From JBCDCU01 sp039180865 (GTDB taxonomy: Bacteria > Pseudomonadota > Alphaproteobacteria > Rhizobiales > JACESI01), in the NCBI GenBank assembly GCA_039180865.1, contig JBCDCZ010000025.1, forward strand, positions 1 to 26,823: DNA of 26,823 bases. The letters are read 5' to 3'. The notes beneath the pieces were generated by a model, which saw nothing but the letters and a program-made list of their open reading frames with translations, searched no databases and had not been told where the DNA came from. The translations under genes and the position numbers were made by a program. This document shows positions 1 through 8,541 of this stretch, piece after piece. Each line of letters opens with the position of its first letter. Within the stretch, counting starts at the first letter, position 1.

Positions 1-1
1 C

Positions 2-166
2 GATTCCGTCTCAGTTTTGACGAATAATCCTCGTAAGCTGGAATCACTCAGAGAATATGGGATTGAGGTTGATAAACGGATCGCCCACCAGGCGCCCGTC
101 AACCAAAACAACGACCATTATCTGAAAACGAAAGCGAAACGGTCCGGGCATCTCCTGAAGTACTAA
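2..166 (+). CDS. ribA: GTP cyclohydrolase II, C-terminal fragment (5' end outside window)
   Basis: Reading from base 2 gives 54 codons ending at TAA 164-166. The peptide contains SVLTNNPRKLESL, then GIEVDKR, then HYLKTKAKRSGHLLKY. This is the characteristic end of GTP cyclohydrolase II, whose E. coli counterpart runs LLTNNPKK...NEHYLDTKAEKMGHLL. The enzyme opens GTP to start riboflavin synthesis. Only the C-terminus is visible, so I cannot tell whether this is a stand-alone RibA or the second half of a fused RibBA. The stop is followed about 100 bases later by a strong hairpin with a T-run, consistent with this being the last gene of its transcript. The reading is short but the match is specific. 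Confidence 0.85.
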   Translation, partial: DSVSVLTNNPRKLESLREYGIEVDKRIAHQAPVNQNNDHYLKTKAKRSGHLLKY

Positions 167-266
167 GGCTCGGACGTTTTCCATCAGATAGGGACGCGTG
201 TCGCTTGCCATAGGCAAGGGCAGCCAGGTTCGATCCCAAACATAACCTTTTCGCGGCCATGCGAAG

Positions 267-302
267 GCCGGCGTGCCACAAATGTGGGCGCCGGCTCTTT
301 TT
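267..302 (+). terminator. Rho-independent terminator after the ribA-type gene
   Basis: GCCGGCG (267-273) pairs with CGCCGGC (289-295). An inner CCACA/TGTGG stem closes on a two-base loop, and the tract TCTTTTT follows. It lies 100 bases beyond the ribA stop and before the cytochrome gene, in the right orientation for both. Confidence 0.8.
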
Positions 303-435
303 CGTCCGAGGTCAGATTTTCTTACAAGACGGAGGAAGACCAGAGGCGATCGCGTGTTGCGCCTCTCCACGGTCCCGCTATCTTATGGGAAGACGGAAGC
401 CCATCAGAGACATCCGGACCTAGGCGGAGGCAAAC

Positions 436-1020
436 ATGGCCGAATACTCCAACTACATTGAAACCGGTGAGATGCGGGGTTATTCGCTCGCGATGCGCAT
501 CATTCACTGGCTTATGGCGCTCATTATGATCTGGATGATGATAGCGGGCATCCTGATGGTGAACGTCTACAATAAGTTCGATGCCACAACCAATTTTCTC
601 TATCACCAACACCGGGGCTTCGGCTTCGTACTGCTGATTCTCGTAGTTGTCCGCCTTGTGCTTTATCGCTTCAATCGCCCCCCCTCGCCTCTTCCAGCCG
701 GAATGTCGCCGGCGCAGAAGCTCATTGCGGAAGCAAACCATTTTCTGCTTTATCTCGCGCTCATTCTCCATCCGTTGCTTGGTTGGTACGCAACGAATGC
801 ATGGGGTGTAAAAGACATACCGATCTTTGGCCTTTTTACGCTGCCCCCGCTCGTCGAAAAGAACCGCGAGCTTGGCGACTTCCTGCTTATGATCCACGGC
901 TATGTGGGATTCGCGATTGTCGGTCTGGTCGCGCTCCATATCCTGGGTGCACTCTGGCATCTGAGCCAGGGGGACGGAGTGTTCTCACGGATGCTTAAAT
1001 CGAAAATTACGACCAACTAG
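436..1020 (+). CDS. Cytochrome b561 family protein
   Basis: A 194-residue inner-membrane di-heme cytochrome of the bacterial b561 (CybB/YceJ) type, which passes electrons between the quinone pool and a partner. There are four hydrophobic segments at about 22-42, 62-78, 104-120 and 150-172. Candidate haem ligands are His24 (RIIHW), His57 (LYHQHRG), His154 (IHGY) and His168 (ALHI). The 14-residue gap between the last two equals that of E. coli CybB. The ATG at 436 follows a good GGCGGAGG ribosome site at 423-430. The end overlaps the convergent secreted-protein gene by four bases. The electron partner is unknown; it is not in an operon with an obvious oxidase. Confidence 0.88.
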   Translation: MAEYSNYIETGEMRGYSLAMRIIHWLMALIMIWMMIAGILMVNVYNKFDATTNFLYHQHRGFGFVLLILVVVRLVLYRFNRPPSPLPAGMSPAQKLIAEANHFLLYLALILHPLLGWYATNAWGVKDIPIFGLFTLPPLVEKNRELGDFLLMIHGYVGFAIVGLVALHILGALWHLSQGDGVFSRMLKSKITTN

Positions 1021-1496
1021 CGATCATTCACCGAAGCCTGACGCAATTCGCCATTATGCCAGAAATAGGCTGCGAAACAGGGTTCCGCGCCGGCTCCTCC
1101 GCACGCGCTTCCGTGAAGTGAGAGAAGAAGAATTTCGCGGTCGAACCATTCGACCGTCTTGAACGCGCGCGCGAGGAAATCGTAGCGTTTTCCGGAGGTC
1201 AGCACGACAAGACTGCATCCTCCGCTGCCGCACCAGAAGGACGCCGCGCTGGTGCAATGCAGTTTTGAAAAATCTATGATGACATCGTTTCCGCTGTCGC
1301 TGCCCAAGTCGACTGAAAGGACGGCACCCTCATCCCGCTCGAACCGACCATCATCGATCGATGCGCATTCTTCGGCGGCTTCCGCCAATACGGCTTCGGC
1401 ATCGATTGGCCCGCTCGCCTTTACGGGGAGGGAAATTGTGACGGCTGCAAAGAGGGCCGCCACAGTTAAGCAATGCCAGATGCGAGATTGAACCAC
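1017..1496 (-). CDS. Small secreted protein, function unknown
   Basis: A 159-residue protein that I do not recognise. The N-terminus is a clear Sec signal peptide: VQSR, a hydrophobic run LTVAALFAAVTISL, then a probable cleavage near VKA-SG. The mature part has six cysteines, including a C...WCGSGGC cluster and a later C-GGAGAEPC, which suggests periplasmic disulfides. It starts with GTG (1494-1496), preceded by an excellent AAGGAG (complement of 1503-1508) at six bases' distance. It is transcribed alone, divergent from the metallo-hydrolase gene and convergent with the b561 gene. Confidence 0.7.
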   Translation of the reverse strand: MVQSRIWHCLTVAALFAAVTISLPVKASGPIDAEAVLAEAAEECASIDDGRFERDEGAVLSVDLGSDSGNDVIIDFSKLHCTSAASFWCGSGGCSLVVLTSGKRYDFLARAFKTVEWFDREILLLSLHGSACGGAGAEPCFAAYFWHNGELRQASVNDR

Positions 1497-1608
1497 GACC
1501 GTCTCCTTTTTGAAAACTCATCGACGGGTCAGCTCCGCAACACTGGTGCAAGCAAACCCCATGCTCTAACAATGAAAGCCCTTTTTCTTTCATGCAAGCG
1601 GAGCGATC

Positions 1609-2430
1609 ATGGCGCACATATCCGGTTACGAAGTCTTCGCCATTAAATATGCTGAACGCAACAACCGGACCCGCAACGACAGTTTTCTGTTCGATCCGCA
1701 CCATAGCGACCGTCATCCGATGGATTATTTCGTCTGGATCATCCGCAATCAGAGCCGGACAATTCTGGTCGATACCGGTTATGACCGGAAGGAAGGAAAG
1801 GCGCGCCTCAGACCTATCCTGATCGAACCTGCAGAAGCCCTGGCGGACATCGGTATCGACCCGTCGTCGATCGAGACCTGCATCATCACTCATCTCCATT
1901 ATGATCACGCCGGCAGTCTCGGAGACTTCGAGAACGCGAAATTTCACCTTCAAGAACGCGAAATGGCGTTCGCGACAGGTGCATGCATGTGCGATCCGAC
2001 CCTCAAGATGCCCTATACCGCCGACCATATCTGCACGATGGTCAAACGGGTTTATTCGGGGAAAGTCGTCTTTCACGACGGCGATGCCGAAGTTGCACCC
2101 GGCGTAACCGTCCATCGAATTGGAGGGCATTCCAGAGGCATTCAGGCGGTGCGAGTGGAGACCGACGATGGCCCGCTCGTTCTGGCCTCGGATACGTCTC
2201 ACTATTATGAAAATTTCATGCGACGAAAGATGTTTCCGGTAGTTGTCGACGCAGAAGATATGGCGCGCGGTTTCGATCGCTTGCGTGAGCTCGCCGAAGG
2301 CGACATTGCCCGCATTATACCGGGCCACGATCCACTGGTGACATCAAGTTTTGAACCCGCTTTTGAAGGCTCAAAAGCGGAAATCCGACGCCTGGAACGC
2401 GGGCCTTCAATCGGCTCTTTCTTCACCTAG
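1609..2430 (+). CDS. Metallo-beta-lactamase-fold hydrolase, N-acyl homoserine lactonase-like
   Basis: A 273-residue MBL-fold enzyme. The di-metal ligands are all present: HxHxDH at His95, His97, Asp99 and His100, then His174 (GGHSRG), Asp195 (ASDTSH) and His240 (PGHDP). The size, the ILVDTG strand and the spacing fit the AiiA/AttM lactonase group, which opens AHL or gamma-butyrolactone rings. The true substrate cannot be read from the motifs. There is no signal peptide, so it should be cytosolic. The ATG at 1609 follows a modest AAGCGGAG. The gene stands alone and converges on the cyclic-di-GMP gene with a 35-base gap, so quorum quenching is only a family-level suggestion. Confidence 0.85.
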   Translation: MAHISGYEVFAIKYAERNNRTRNDSFLFDPHHSDRHPMDYFVWIIRNQSRTILVDTGYDRKEGKARLRPILIEPAEALADIGIDPSSIETCIITHLHYDHAGSLGDFENAKFHLQEREMAFATGACMCDPTLKMPYTADHICTMVKRVYSGKVVFHDGDAEVAPGVTVHRIGGHSRGIQAVRVETDDGPLVLASDTSHYYENFMRRKMFPVVVDAEDMARGFDRLRELAEGDIARIIPGHDPLVTSSFEPAFEGSKAEIRRLERGPSIGSFFT

Positions 2431-2465
2431 GGTATGGAACACCGAACCTTCGCCGAGTTCGTCTG

Positions 2466-5400
2466 CTACGCTCGCTTGGCGTCTTGGCCTAAAAGCATCG
2501 ATAACAGGTCTTCGCGGGCCATCGGCTTCGCGAAGTGATAGCCCTGCAAGACATCGCACCCCAATTCGGTCAGAATGCGCGCATGTTCGGCGTTTTCGAC
2601 GCCCTCCGCAGTGACTCCGATCCCGAGCGAATGGCCAATATTGACAATTGACTGAACCAGCATGCGCTGGGTTGGATCCGTATCGATTGGACCAACAAGC
2701 TGACGGTCAATCTTCATCCGATCCGGATTCACCTTCATCAGTCCGATAATTGATGCACGCCCGCTTCCAAAGTCGTCAATTTCGATGAGAATGCCAAGCT
2801 CGCGCAGCTTATCGATGTTCCAGGCGAAAGGTTCGTTGTCTTCATCGAAGTAGATCGATTCGAGCAACTCAAATGCGATTGGTGTTTCGATATCCGGCAA
2901 CCGGGTGATCTTGTCTGCCAGTTCCGGATCGGCCAAACGCCGGAAACTCACATTGACCGATATCTTCGGGATAACAAAGCCGCGGTCGGCGCAGGTCACA
3001 CAAAGATCGACACTCTTTTCCAAAATTTGTTCGTCGATACGCGAAACAACATTGAGGTCTTCTGCGACGGGTAGGAAATGGAATGGAGCTAGAATGCCCC
3101 GTTCCGGGTGATTCCATCTCGCCAGCGCCTCGACACCGGCAAGTCTCCCATCACGCGACGAATATTGCGGCTGGTAATGAGGTTCGAATTCTCCGGCCTC
3201 AAGGCCTCGGAGCAAATCATCTGCGAGCGACCGGCTTGCGATGATCGATGCCTCAAGTTCCTTTGTGAAGGTACAATAGCGGCTGCGCCCCTCGTTCTTC
3301 GCACGGTAAAGCGCAAGGTCGGAATTGATCAGCAGATCCTGCGCAGAGACACCTTCCTTCCAGAAGGCGACACCGATGCTTGCGCTGAAACGGCAGATCG
3401 CACCACGATACGTGAGCGGCCTTTGGGTTTCCGCCAAGAGTTCCTTACAAATCTTGTGAATGGCTTCTTCCGATTGAAAATCCGTGAGCACCGCGACGAA
3501 TTCGTCACCGCCAATACGAGCAAGAAAGGCGTTGTCGCCAATAACTCGTTTGATGGTCTCCGCGGTCTCACACAAGACGTAATCACCGGCTGCGTGACCA
3601 AGGGTATCATTAATCTCTTTGAAGCGATCCAGATCGATGTGAAGCATACAGACGTTGGTGCCGGGATCCGACGGATCTGCAAGGAGCTTTTCCAGGAAAC
3701 TTGAAAGCGACCGACGATTTGCAACGCCTGTTAGTTCGTCGACGGTTGCCTGCCGTTCCACCTTCCTGTTGGCGATCCGCAAAGCATCAGCCGTTTCTTC
3801 CAGCGCTGATTGCTGTTTCTTGGTCTCCGTGATGTCGAGATACGTGGTCATGCTCCGTTTGCCGACCGGCATGCACGTAAATCGAAGAATCTTGCCGTCG
3901 CCACGCACCATTTCCCAGGACTTGTAGTCGCCTTTGGCGATCTCGGCGGTTCGTTGGGCGAGATACGCTTCCCAAACCTCATCGTCATCATTGTCGACGG
4001 TGTAGATCCCTTTGTGTCGATTGAAGTCGATCACCTCTGCCAAAGTTGGATGCTTGTCCATAAAATCAGGAGGAATTCTGAAGAGTTCCCCGAATGCCTT
4101 GTTGTGCAGACGGACCCGATGATCAGGATCCATAAACATGATCCCAAGATCTATGTTGTCGAGGACTTCTTTCAGGAATCGTTCCCGTTGCTTCTGTTCA
4201 CTGATATCACGCCAGATAACGCCAAACCGCCAAAGCTCTCCGTTTTCGTCAAGAATCGGCGACACGCTAAGGTCAACCCAGACGGGCGTTCCGTCACGGC
4301 TGTAGTTGATGACTTCGACCCGTATCGGCCTGCCTTCGCGATAAGCATCCTGGATCTTTGCCGACGTTTCGAGGTCTGTATCAGGACCGATCACAAACTC
4401 CCGGGGTCGGCGGCCTATAAGTTCATCTTTGGTGTATCCGATTGCTGCACAATAAGACGGGTTGCACCATTTAATCCTTTGGTCCTGATCAACGATGACC
4501 ATCCCGTCATTCACCCATTCGGTCAGAGCAACAAGTTCGATGTATTGGCCGCGGCTTTTGATGAGTGCTTCGTTGGATTGTTTGAGTTCTTCTGTGCGCT
4601 CGTCAACTCTGCGCGACAGCTCATCGGCGCCCTTCACCTTGCTGAAGACGAAATAAGCGACCAAGCTTGCAAAACTTAAGCCGAAAGCCAGAAACACAAG
4701 CAGCTCTGTCAGGGCCGGCGCAATCAGACCAACGTCCCGGTGCTGAGCCACGATACGCCAGACACGACCTGCGGCTTCAAATTCGATGCTCTCAAAACCC
4801 GTGCGTATGTTGTCAATAAGAAGGCGCCCTGACCAGCCGTCAAATGGGACGCCGGTCAGCTTTGAGCTCGCAAGAACGGTCTGGAAGGAGAGGTCCGGAG
4901 CGCCACGCTCTGCAATATCTTTGCGAAATCCGAGATCATGGACTTCCACGTCTATTCCAAGAAACGTCAATTCCATGAACTGTTTTGCAATAATGGAGTT
5001 GCTGAAATAGGCCGCAACGACAACGCCGACGAAATGTTCACGGCGCTCGTCTATGGTAGGCGGGACCGACCCTCCACGATAAATCGGTTGAAACGCAAGA
5101 ATACCGGGCACTTGCGTCAAGAGATCAAGGCGTTGAGAAAATTGCGTCTGGCCAGTGTCGCGTGCCGCAAAGACGGTCTCCCGACGCACGTCTTCAGAAA
5201 ACAGATCAAAACCGGTGAACTCGTCTCGGAGTGATGCCGGCGCGATCGCAACGAGCGGCAGAACAGTCGACCTTTCCGTTTTCGGGAAGATTTTCAATGG
5301 GCCATAACCCATTGCTCGACGTTTACCTTCGAAATCAAGCATTTGAGCGCGTTCATCAAGCACTGCGCGGTCGTACTGCAAGGCGAGCCCGACCGTCAGG

Positions 5401-5723
5401 AGGTTCGGGTCCCATTCAAGAATTCTGGCTTGATCGATAAAAGCGTGAAAACCCGAGGTTATCTCGCTACCCGTGAAATCATCGGACAGATTAACGACAG
5501 CGCCGATCTTGGCTAACGCGCGGACCGTGTTGGAAATTTCGAATTCGATGAGCGAGCCAATACGCGTTACACGATCCTTGAAGGCCTGCTCGCCGACAGC
5601 CTTACGACTCTCATAGATTGAATAGGCGGCAGCACAGAACAGACCGAGAATAACGAAGAATATCGCCCCTGCAAGCCAAGGCCCTTTTATGGTTCTTGGT
5701 AATGTGGGCATTGAAGATTGCAT
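2466..5723 (-). CDS. Membrane CHASE-PAS-PAS-GGDEF-EAL cyclic-di-GMP protein
   Basis: A 1085-residue signalling protein. Order of parts: a transmembrane helix at 15-35, a periplasmic CHASE-type sensor, a second helix near 332-358, a short coiled linker, two PAS domains (about 400-520 and 525-640), GGDEF (motif near 738-742) and EAL (motif near 865-867). The diguanylate cyclase signature GGDEF is intact. The RxxD product-inhibition site before it is absent (GDNAF in its place). The EAL half keeps EALARW, the ELLES glutamate, DDFGSG, KID, AEGVE and the final QG(Y/F), so phosphodiesterase activity is plausible. I place the start at ATG 5723, just before the first helix and directly after AGGA. 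The frame stays open 49 codons further, to 5870, but that extension looks non-coding. Confidence 0.9.
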   Translation of the reverse strand: MQSSMPTLPRTIKGPWLAGAIFFVILGLFCAAAYSIYESRKAVGEQAFKDRVTRIGSLIEFEISNTVRALAKIGAVVNLSDDFTGSEITSGFHAFIDQARILEWDPNLLTVGLALQYDRAVLDERAQMLDFEGKRRAMGYGPLKIFPKTERSTVLPLVAIAPASLRDEFTGFDLFSEDVRRETVFAARDTGQTQFSQRLDLLTQVPGILAFQPIYRGGSVPPTIDERREHFVGVVVAAYFSNSIIAKQFMELTFLGIDVEVHDLGFRKDIAERGAPDLSFQTVLASSKLTGVPFDGWSGRLLIDNIRTGFESIEFEAAGRVWRIVAQHRDVGLIAPALTELLVFLAFGLSFASLVAYFVFSKVKGADELSRRVDERTEELKQSNEALIKSRGQYIELVALTEWVNDGMVIVDQDQRIKWCNPSYCAAIGYTKDELIGRRPREFVIGPDTDLETSAKIQDAYREGRPIRVEVINYSRDGTPVWVDLSVSPILDENGELWRFGVIWRDISEQKQRERFLKEVLDNIDLGIMFMDPDHRVRLHNKAFGELFRIPPDFMDKHPTLAEVIDFNRHKGIYTVDNDDDEVWEAYLAQRTAEIAKGDYKSWEMVRGDGKILRFTCMPVGKRSMTTYLDITETKKQQSALEETADALRIANRKVERQATVDELTGVANRRSLSSFLEKLLADPSDPGTNVCMLHIDLDRFKEINDTLGHAAGDYVLCETAETIKRVIGDNAFLARIGGDEFVAVLTDFQSEEAIHKICKELLAETQRPLTYRGAICRFSASIGVAFWKEGVSAQDLLINSDLALYRAKNEGRSRYCTFTKELEASIIASRSLADDLLRGLEAGEFEPHYQPQYSSRDGRLAGVEALARWNHPERGILAPFHFLPVAEDLNVVSRIDEQILEKSVDLCVTCADRGFVIPKISVNVSFRRLADPELADKITRLPDIETPIAFELLESIYFDEDNEPFAWNIDKLRELGILIEIDDFGSGRASIIGLMKVNPDRMKIDRQLVGPIDTDPTQRMLVQSIVNIGHSLGIGVTAEGVENAEHARILTELGCDVLQGYHFAKPMAREDLLSMLLGQDAKRA

Positions 5724-6068
5724 TCCTGGTCTACGGGAGAGTGGCGATATAGTAGTTTCCAAGACTTGCGATAAAGTTAAATTAAAAGATGCATCAGTAC
5801 ACAATGACCACCACTCTGGGTTGAGCAAACGCCCGAATGGCCTTGAATTTCCAGAGTGACTGGGCGTCACGGTATGAACCGGGAACCGGGTGTTGCATCA
5901 CAAACCCATGGAGCTCCCGCAGGCGTGACTTGCCTTTCTTGTAAGCTCGCCTTAGCTACGTTTTACCCTATAGCCGGGTGACATCGGACCCGACCGGTCT
6001 TCATCCGTCCGCTATTCCAGCCCGGGTCTGATACTCGCGGCATCAGCAATCTGCGAAAGGCGAGACGC
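5724..6068. other. Divergent intergenic region between the GGDEF-EAL gene and sbmA
   Basis: 345 bases without a convincing gene. The part near 5755-5800 is AT-rich and is the likely promoter area for the minus-strand signalling gene. An inverted repeat CACTCTGG (5813-5820) / CCAGAGTG (5851-5858) brackets 30 bases of unknown role. No riboswitch or clear sigma-70 boxes could be assigned for sbmA. Confidence 0.5.
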
Positions 6069-7331
6069 TTGCTACGTTCATTCTTTCCAAGACCTTCACT
6101 CTTTTTTTCATCTGCGGTCGCATGGACAGTGCTCGCCTTCATCATCTGGTACCTCATTCCAGGCCTTGAAGACCTGTTAAGCGTCGGTGAGTTGATCGTC
6201 GGCCCAACGCCGGAAACTGCGCCCGGTGAACGCCCGCCGTTCTTCAACGCCGAGAAGCTCTGGACCTACCAGTACATCATCATGTGGGCCGTCGCCTTCT
6301 GCTGGATCTGGTGGTATTTCGAGCGGAACATCTGGTACTGGTGGTCGGTCGTTGGCACCACGGTTTTAATGCTCTCGACCTATTTCAATGTGCAAATCAG
6401 CGTTTGGTTGAACGACTGGTACGGGCGCTTCTACGATCTCATCCAACAGGCGCTTACCTCCAAGGATGTCGCAATTGGCGATTATTACCTGCAATTGTCG
6501 ACTGCAGCGTTTGTTCTCGTTCCCTATATTATCTTCCTGATCCTGATCGACTTTTTCTCGTCGCACTACCTCTTCCGCTGGCGCACTGCGATGAACAATT
6601 TCTATATGGAAAACTGGCGTTTCGTGAACCACATCGAAGGCGCGTCGCAACGCGTTCAGGAAGATACGCGCATCTTTTCAACGATCATGGAATCGCTCGG
6701 CCTGAGCTTTGTGCGGTCGGTCATGACGCTGATCGCATTCCTTCCGCTCTTGCACTCGCTGTCCGAGCGTGTCGAAACCTATCCACTCTTCGGCGAGGTG
6801 CCTGACGGCCTCGTATTCCTTGCGATCCTGTCGGCTTTATTCGGCACGGTTCTACTGGCTCTGGTCGGTTACAAACTGCCAGGGCTGGAATTCGAAAACC
6901 AGAAGGTCGAGGCCGCTTACCGGAAAGAACTTGTCTATGGCGAGGATGCGGATGAAAGGGCTGACCCGGTTACCGTTACGCAGCTTTTCGGAAATCTGCG
7001 GCGGTTCTATTTCCGCTACTTCATGCACTATCTTTACTTCAACGTCGCCCGCTACGCTTACCTGCAAGGCTCGGTTTTCATCCCGTTTTTTGCACTCGGA
7101 CCGACGATCGTTGCCGGCGCAATCACGTTTGGCGTGTTCCAGCAGATCATGAATGCGTTCAATCAGGTCGAGAATTCGTTCCAGTTCCTCGCGAATTCCT
7201 GGACCCGGATCGTCGAACTGATGTCGGTCTTCAAACGCCTGAAAGCCTTTGAGCTTAACATCACGCATGAGCCGCGCAATGTCAGCAAGACCATGATCGG
7301 TGGTGCGGAAGTCCCAGGTCCCGGCGAATAA
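6069..7331 (+). CDS. sbmA: SbmA/BacA-family peptide transporter
   Basis: A 420-residue inner-membrane protein closely resembling E. coli SbmA (406 residues) along its whole length. Matching stretches include the N-terminal SFFPRP, WYGRFYDLIQ, SHYLFRWRTAMN, HIEGASQRVQEDT, MTLIAFLPLL, KLPGLEFENQ, VEAAYRKELVYGEDA and NSWTRIVELMSV. SbmA/BacA proteins import proline-rich peptides, bleomycin and microcins. In rhizobia and Brucella, BacA is needed for survival inside hosts and for very-long-chain lipid A modification. The start is a TTG at 6069, supported by alignment to the SbmA N-terminus and an upstream AAAGGCGAG. The gene is monocistronic and ends before two hairpins shared with the convergent glyoxalase gene. 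Confidence 0.93.
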   Translation: MLRSFFPRPSLFFSSAVAWTVLAFIIWYLIPGLEDLLSVGELIVGPTPETAPGERPPFFNAEKLWTYQYIIMWAVAFCWIWWYFERNIWYWWSVVGTTVLMLSTYFNVQISVWLNDWYGRFYDLIQQALTSKDVAIGDYYLQLSTAAFVLVPYIIFLILIDFFSSHYLFRWRTAMNNFYMENWRFVNHIEGASQRVQEDTRIFSTIMESLGLSFVRSVMTLIAFLPLLHSLSERVETYPLFGEVPDGLVFLAILSALFGTVLLALVGYKLPGLEFENQKVEAAYRKELVYGEDADERADPVTVTQLFGNLRRFYFRYFMHYLYFNVARYAYLQGSVFIPFFALGPTIVAGAITFGVFQQIMNAFNQVENSFQFLANSWTRIVELMSVFKRLKAFELNITHEPRNVSKTMIGGAEVPGPGE

Positions 7332-7372
7332 CCGGGACCTCTCAACGCTGTCGTGGATTCACATTCAGTGAC

Positions 7373-7417
7373 GGCTGACGGCAGTCAGCCGGGCGTAGGG
7401 GTTGCGAAATGCCCTAC
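7373..7417. terminator. Paired hairpins between convergent sbmA and gloA
   Basis: A perfect GGCTGAC-GGCA-GTCAGCC stem (7373-7390) is followed by GTAGGG (7395-7400) pairing with CCCTAC (7412-7417). Neither has a T-run, so the position between convergent stops is the main argument for a termination or mRNA-end role. Confidence 0.4.
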
Positions 7418-7860
7418 CAGGTTCCGGTGTTCCCCATGCTGGCCCAGGGTTCCGCTGCTTCAAGCGCCGTGCCACGCTGCAGGAGTTCGACTGAGATCCC
7501 GTCTGGAGAAACGACAAAAGCCATGCGGCCATCGCGCGGCGGTCGATTGATTGTCACGCCATTGTCCATGATGTGCTGGCAGGTCTCGTAAATGTTGTCG
7601 ACCTGAAACGCCAGATGACCGAAATTGCGGCCACCAGAATAGTCTTCCGGATCCCAATTGTAGGTTAGTTCCAAAGCAGGCGCTGCCTCATTGTGAACAC
7701 GGTCAACGTCTTCCTTGGCCGCCAGGAAGACCAAGGTGAAGCGGCCCTTATCATTGTCGTAGCGCCGAACTTCCTCCAGCCCGAGAAGATCGCAATAAAA
7801 CTTCTTGGATTGTTCGATATCCTTAACCCGGACCATCGTGTGAAGGTATTTTATGCCCAT
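7414..7860 (-). CDS. gloA: Lactoylglutathione lyase (glyoxalase I)
   Basis: A 148-residue vicinal-oxygen-chelate protein. Glyoxalase I isomerises the methylglyoxal-glutathione hemithioacetal to lactoylglutathione. All four metal ligands expected from the E. coli enzyme are present: His7 (YLHTMVRV), Glu64 (LELTYNW), His82 (FGHLAF) and Glu125 (VELLQ). The motif DIEQSKKFYCDLLGL and the ending around SPDGISVELLQRG are typical. It is cytosolic, with ATG at 7858-7860. The neighbours do not suggest a dedicated pathway. Confidence 0.93.
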   Translation of the reverse strand: MGIKYLHTMVRVKDIEQSKKFYCDLLGLEEVRRYDNDKGRFTLVFLAAKEDVDRVHNEAAPALELTYNWDPEDYSGGRNFGHLAFQVDNIYETCQHIMDNGVTINRPPRDGRMAFVVSPDGISVELLQRGTALEAAEPWASMGNTGTW

Positions 7861-7935
7861 GTTGCCGCTCCCTATTTGTTAGTGCGCGATTGTATTGAGA
7901 TTTTTCGCCTAACCCCCGCGATCGGTGAAAAGACT

Positions 7936-7963
7936 GTCAACACCCGTGATCGATCTGGTTGAC
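7936..7963. promoter_or_regulatory. Possible operator upstream of the DoxX gene
   Basis: GTCAAC (7936-7941) and GTTGAC (7958-7963) form an inverted repeat with a 16-base spacer. A related GGTCA follows at 7977-7981. It lies 87 bases before the DoxX start, between divergent gloA and doxX. No regulator is identified. Confidence 0.25.
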
Positions 7964-8049
7964 CGATTACATGGTTGGTCACAGGGGCGGCTCGCAATGC
8001 CGTCAGACGTAAATTAAGGCTTTCGGCCTGAGCAACAAGGGAAAAGACA

Positions 8050-8427
8050 ATGGAACAGATCAACACATTAACAGGTCCCGCAGGACGTATTCTCCTCGGT
8101 GGATTCTGGCTTTACTTCGGACTTACCAAACTGGGCGGTATCGAAGGATTGCAAGGTTACATGGCAAGTCAGGGCGTTCCGGGCTTCCTCGTCTACGCAG
8201 TCATCGCACTGGAAATTGGTGGCGGACTGGCGCTTCTGGCGGGTGCTTTCTCGCGCTATGCGGCCCTTCTTCTTGCGCTTTTCAGCTTGGCAACCGCTTT
8301 CCTCTTCCACAACGTGTTTGCTGATCCAGGCGAACTCAACAACTTTGCAAAGAACATCGCGATCGCAGGTGGCCTCCTGATGATCACGACAAACGGTCCA
8401 GGACGGTTCGCAGTCAACCAGGCCTAA
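8050..8427 (+). CDS. DoxX family membrane protein
   Basis: A 125-residue protein with four predicted helices. It shows the DoxX layout: GRILLGGFWLYFGLTKLGG, then a GVPGF...VIALEIGGGLALLAG segment, a third helix LLLALFSLATAFLFH, and a last ...NFAKNIAIAGGLLMI helix. DoxX proteins are small inner-membrane proteins linked to redox stress and sulfur metabolism in some organisms; the specific role here is unknown. The ATG at 8050 has an AAGGGAAA ribosome site upstream. It is followed by a long hairpin shared with the convergent glycerate kinase gene. Confidence 0.85.
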   Translation: MEQINTLTGPAGRILLGGFWLYFGLTKLGGIEGLQGYMASQGVPGFLVYAVIALEIGGGLALLAGAFSRYAALLLALFSLATAFLFHNVFADPGELNNFAKNIAIAGGLLMITTNGPGRFAVNQA

Positions 8428-8447
8428 TCCACCCGTTCAGCCGAAAA

Positions 8448-8491
8448 CCACCCCAACCTGGCAGTCCAATTGCGACTGTCAGGATGGGTGG
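8448..8491 (-). terminator. Long hairpin between convergent doxX and glycerate kinase genes
   Basis: CCTGGCAGTC (8457-8466) pairs with GACTGTCAGG (8474-8483) with one G-U, and an outer CCACCC/GGGTGG (8448-8453/8486-8491) extends the stem. On the minus strand it is followed by TTTT, so it best terminates the glycerate kinase transcript; it may act both ways. Confidence 0.6.
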
Positions 8492-8541
8492 GCGGGCTTC
8501 CCACCTCTTTCACCAAGTATCCGCGATTAGTCGCTTCGGCC

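Noticed and set aside
44..370. 108-codon open frame on the minus strand
   Set aside because: It lies antisense to the recognisable ribA end and the terminator, has no ribosome site and no family resemblance.
322..960. 212-codon open frame on the minus strand
   Set aside because: It is antisense to the cytochrome b561 gene; the composition is that of a shadow frame.
1351..2328. 325-codon open frame on the minus strand
   Set aside because: It is antisense to the metallo-hydrolase gene and would overlap the secreted-protein gene; the MBL motifs on the other strand decide it.
5724..5870. 49-codon upstream extension of the GGDEF-EAL gene
   Set aside because: It precedes the first membrane helix with no domain or ribosome site; the AT-rich stretch looks like promoter DNA.
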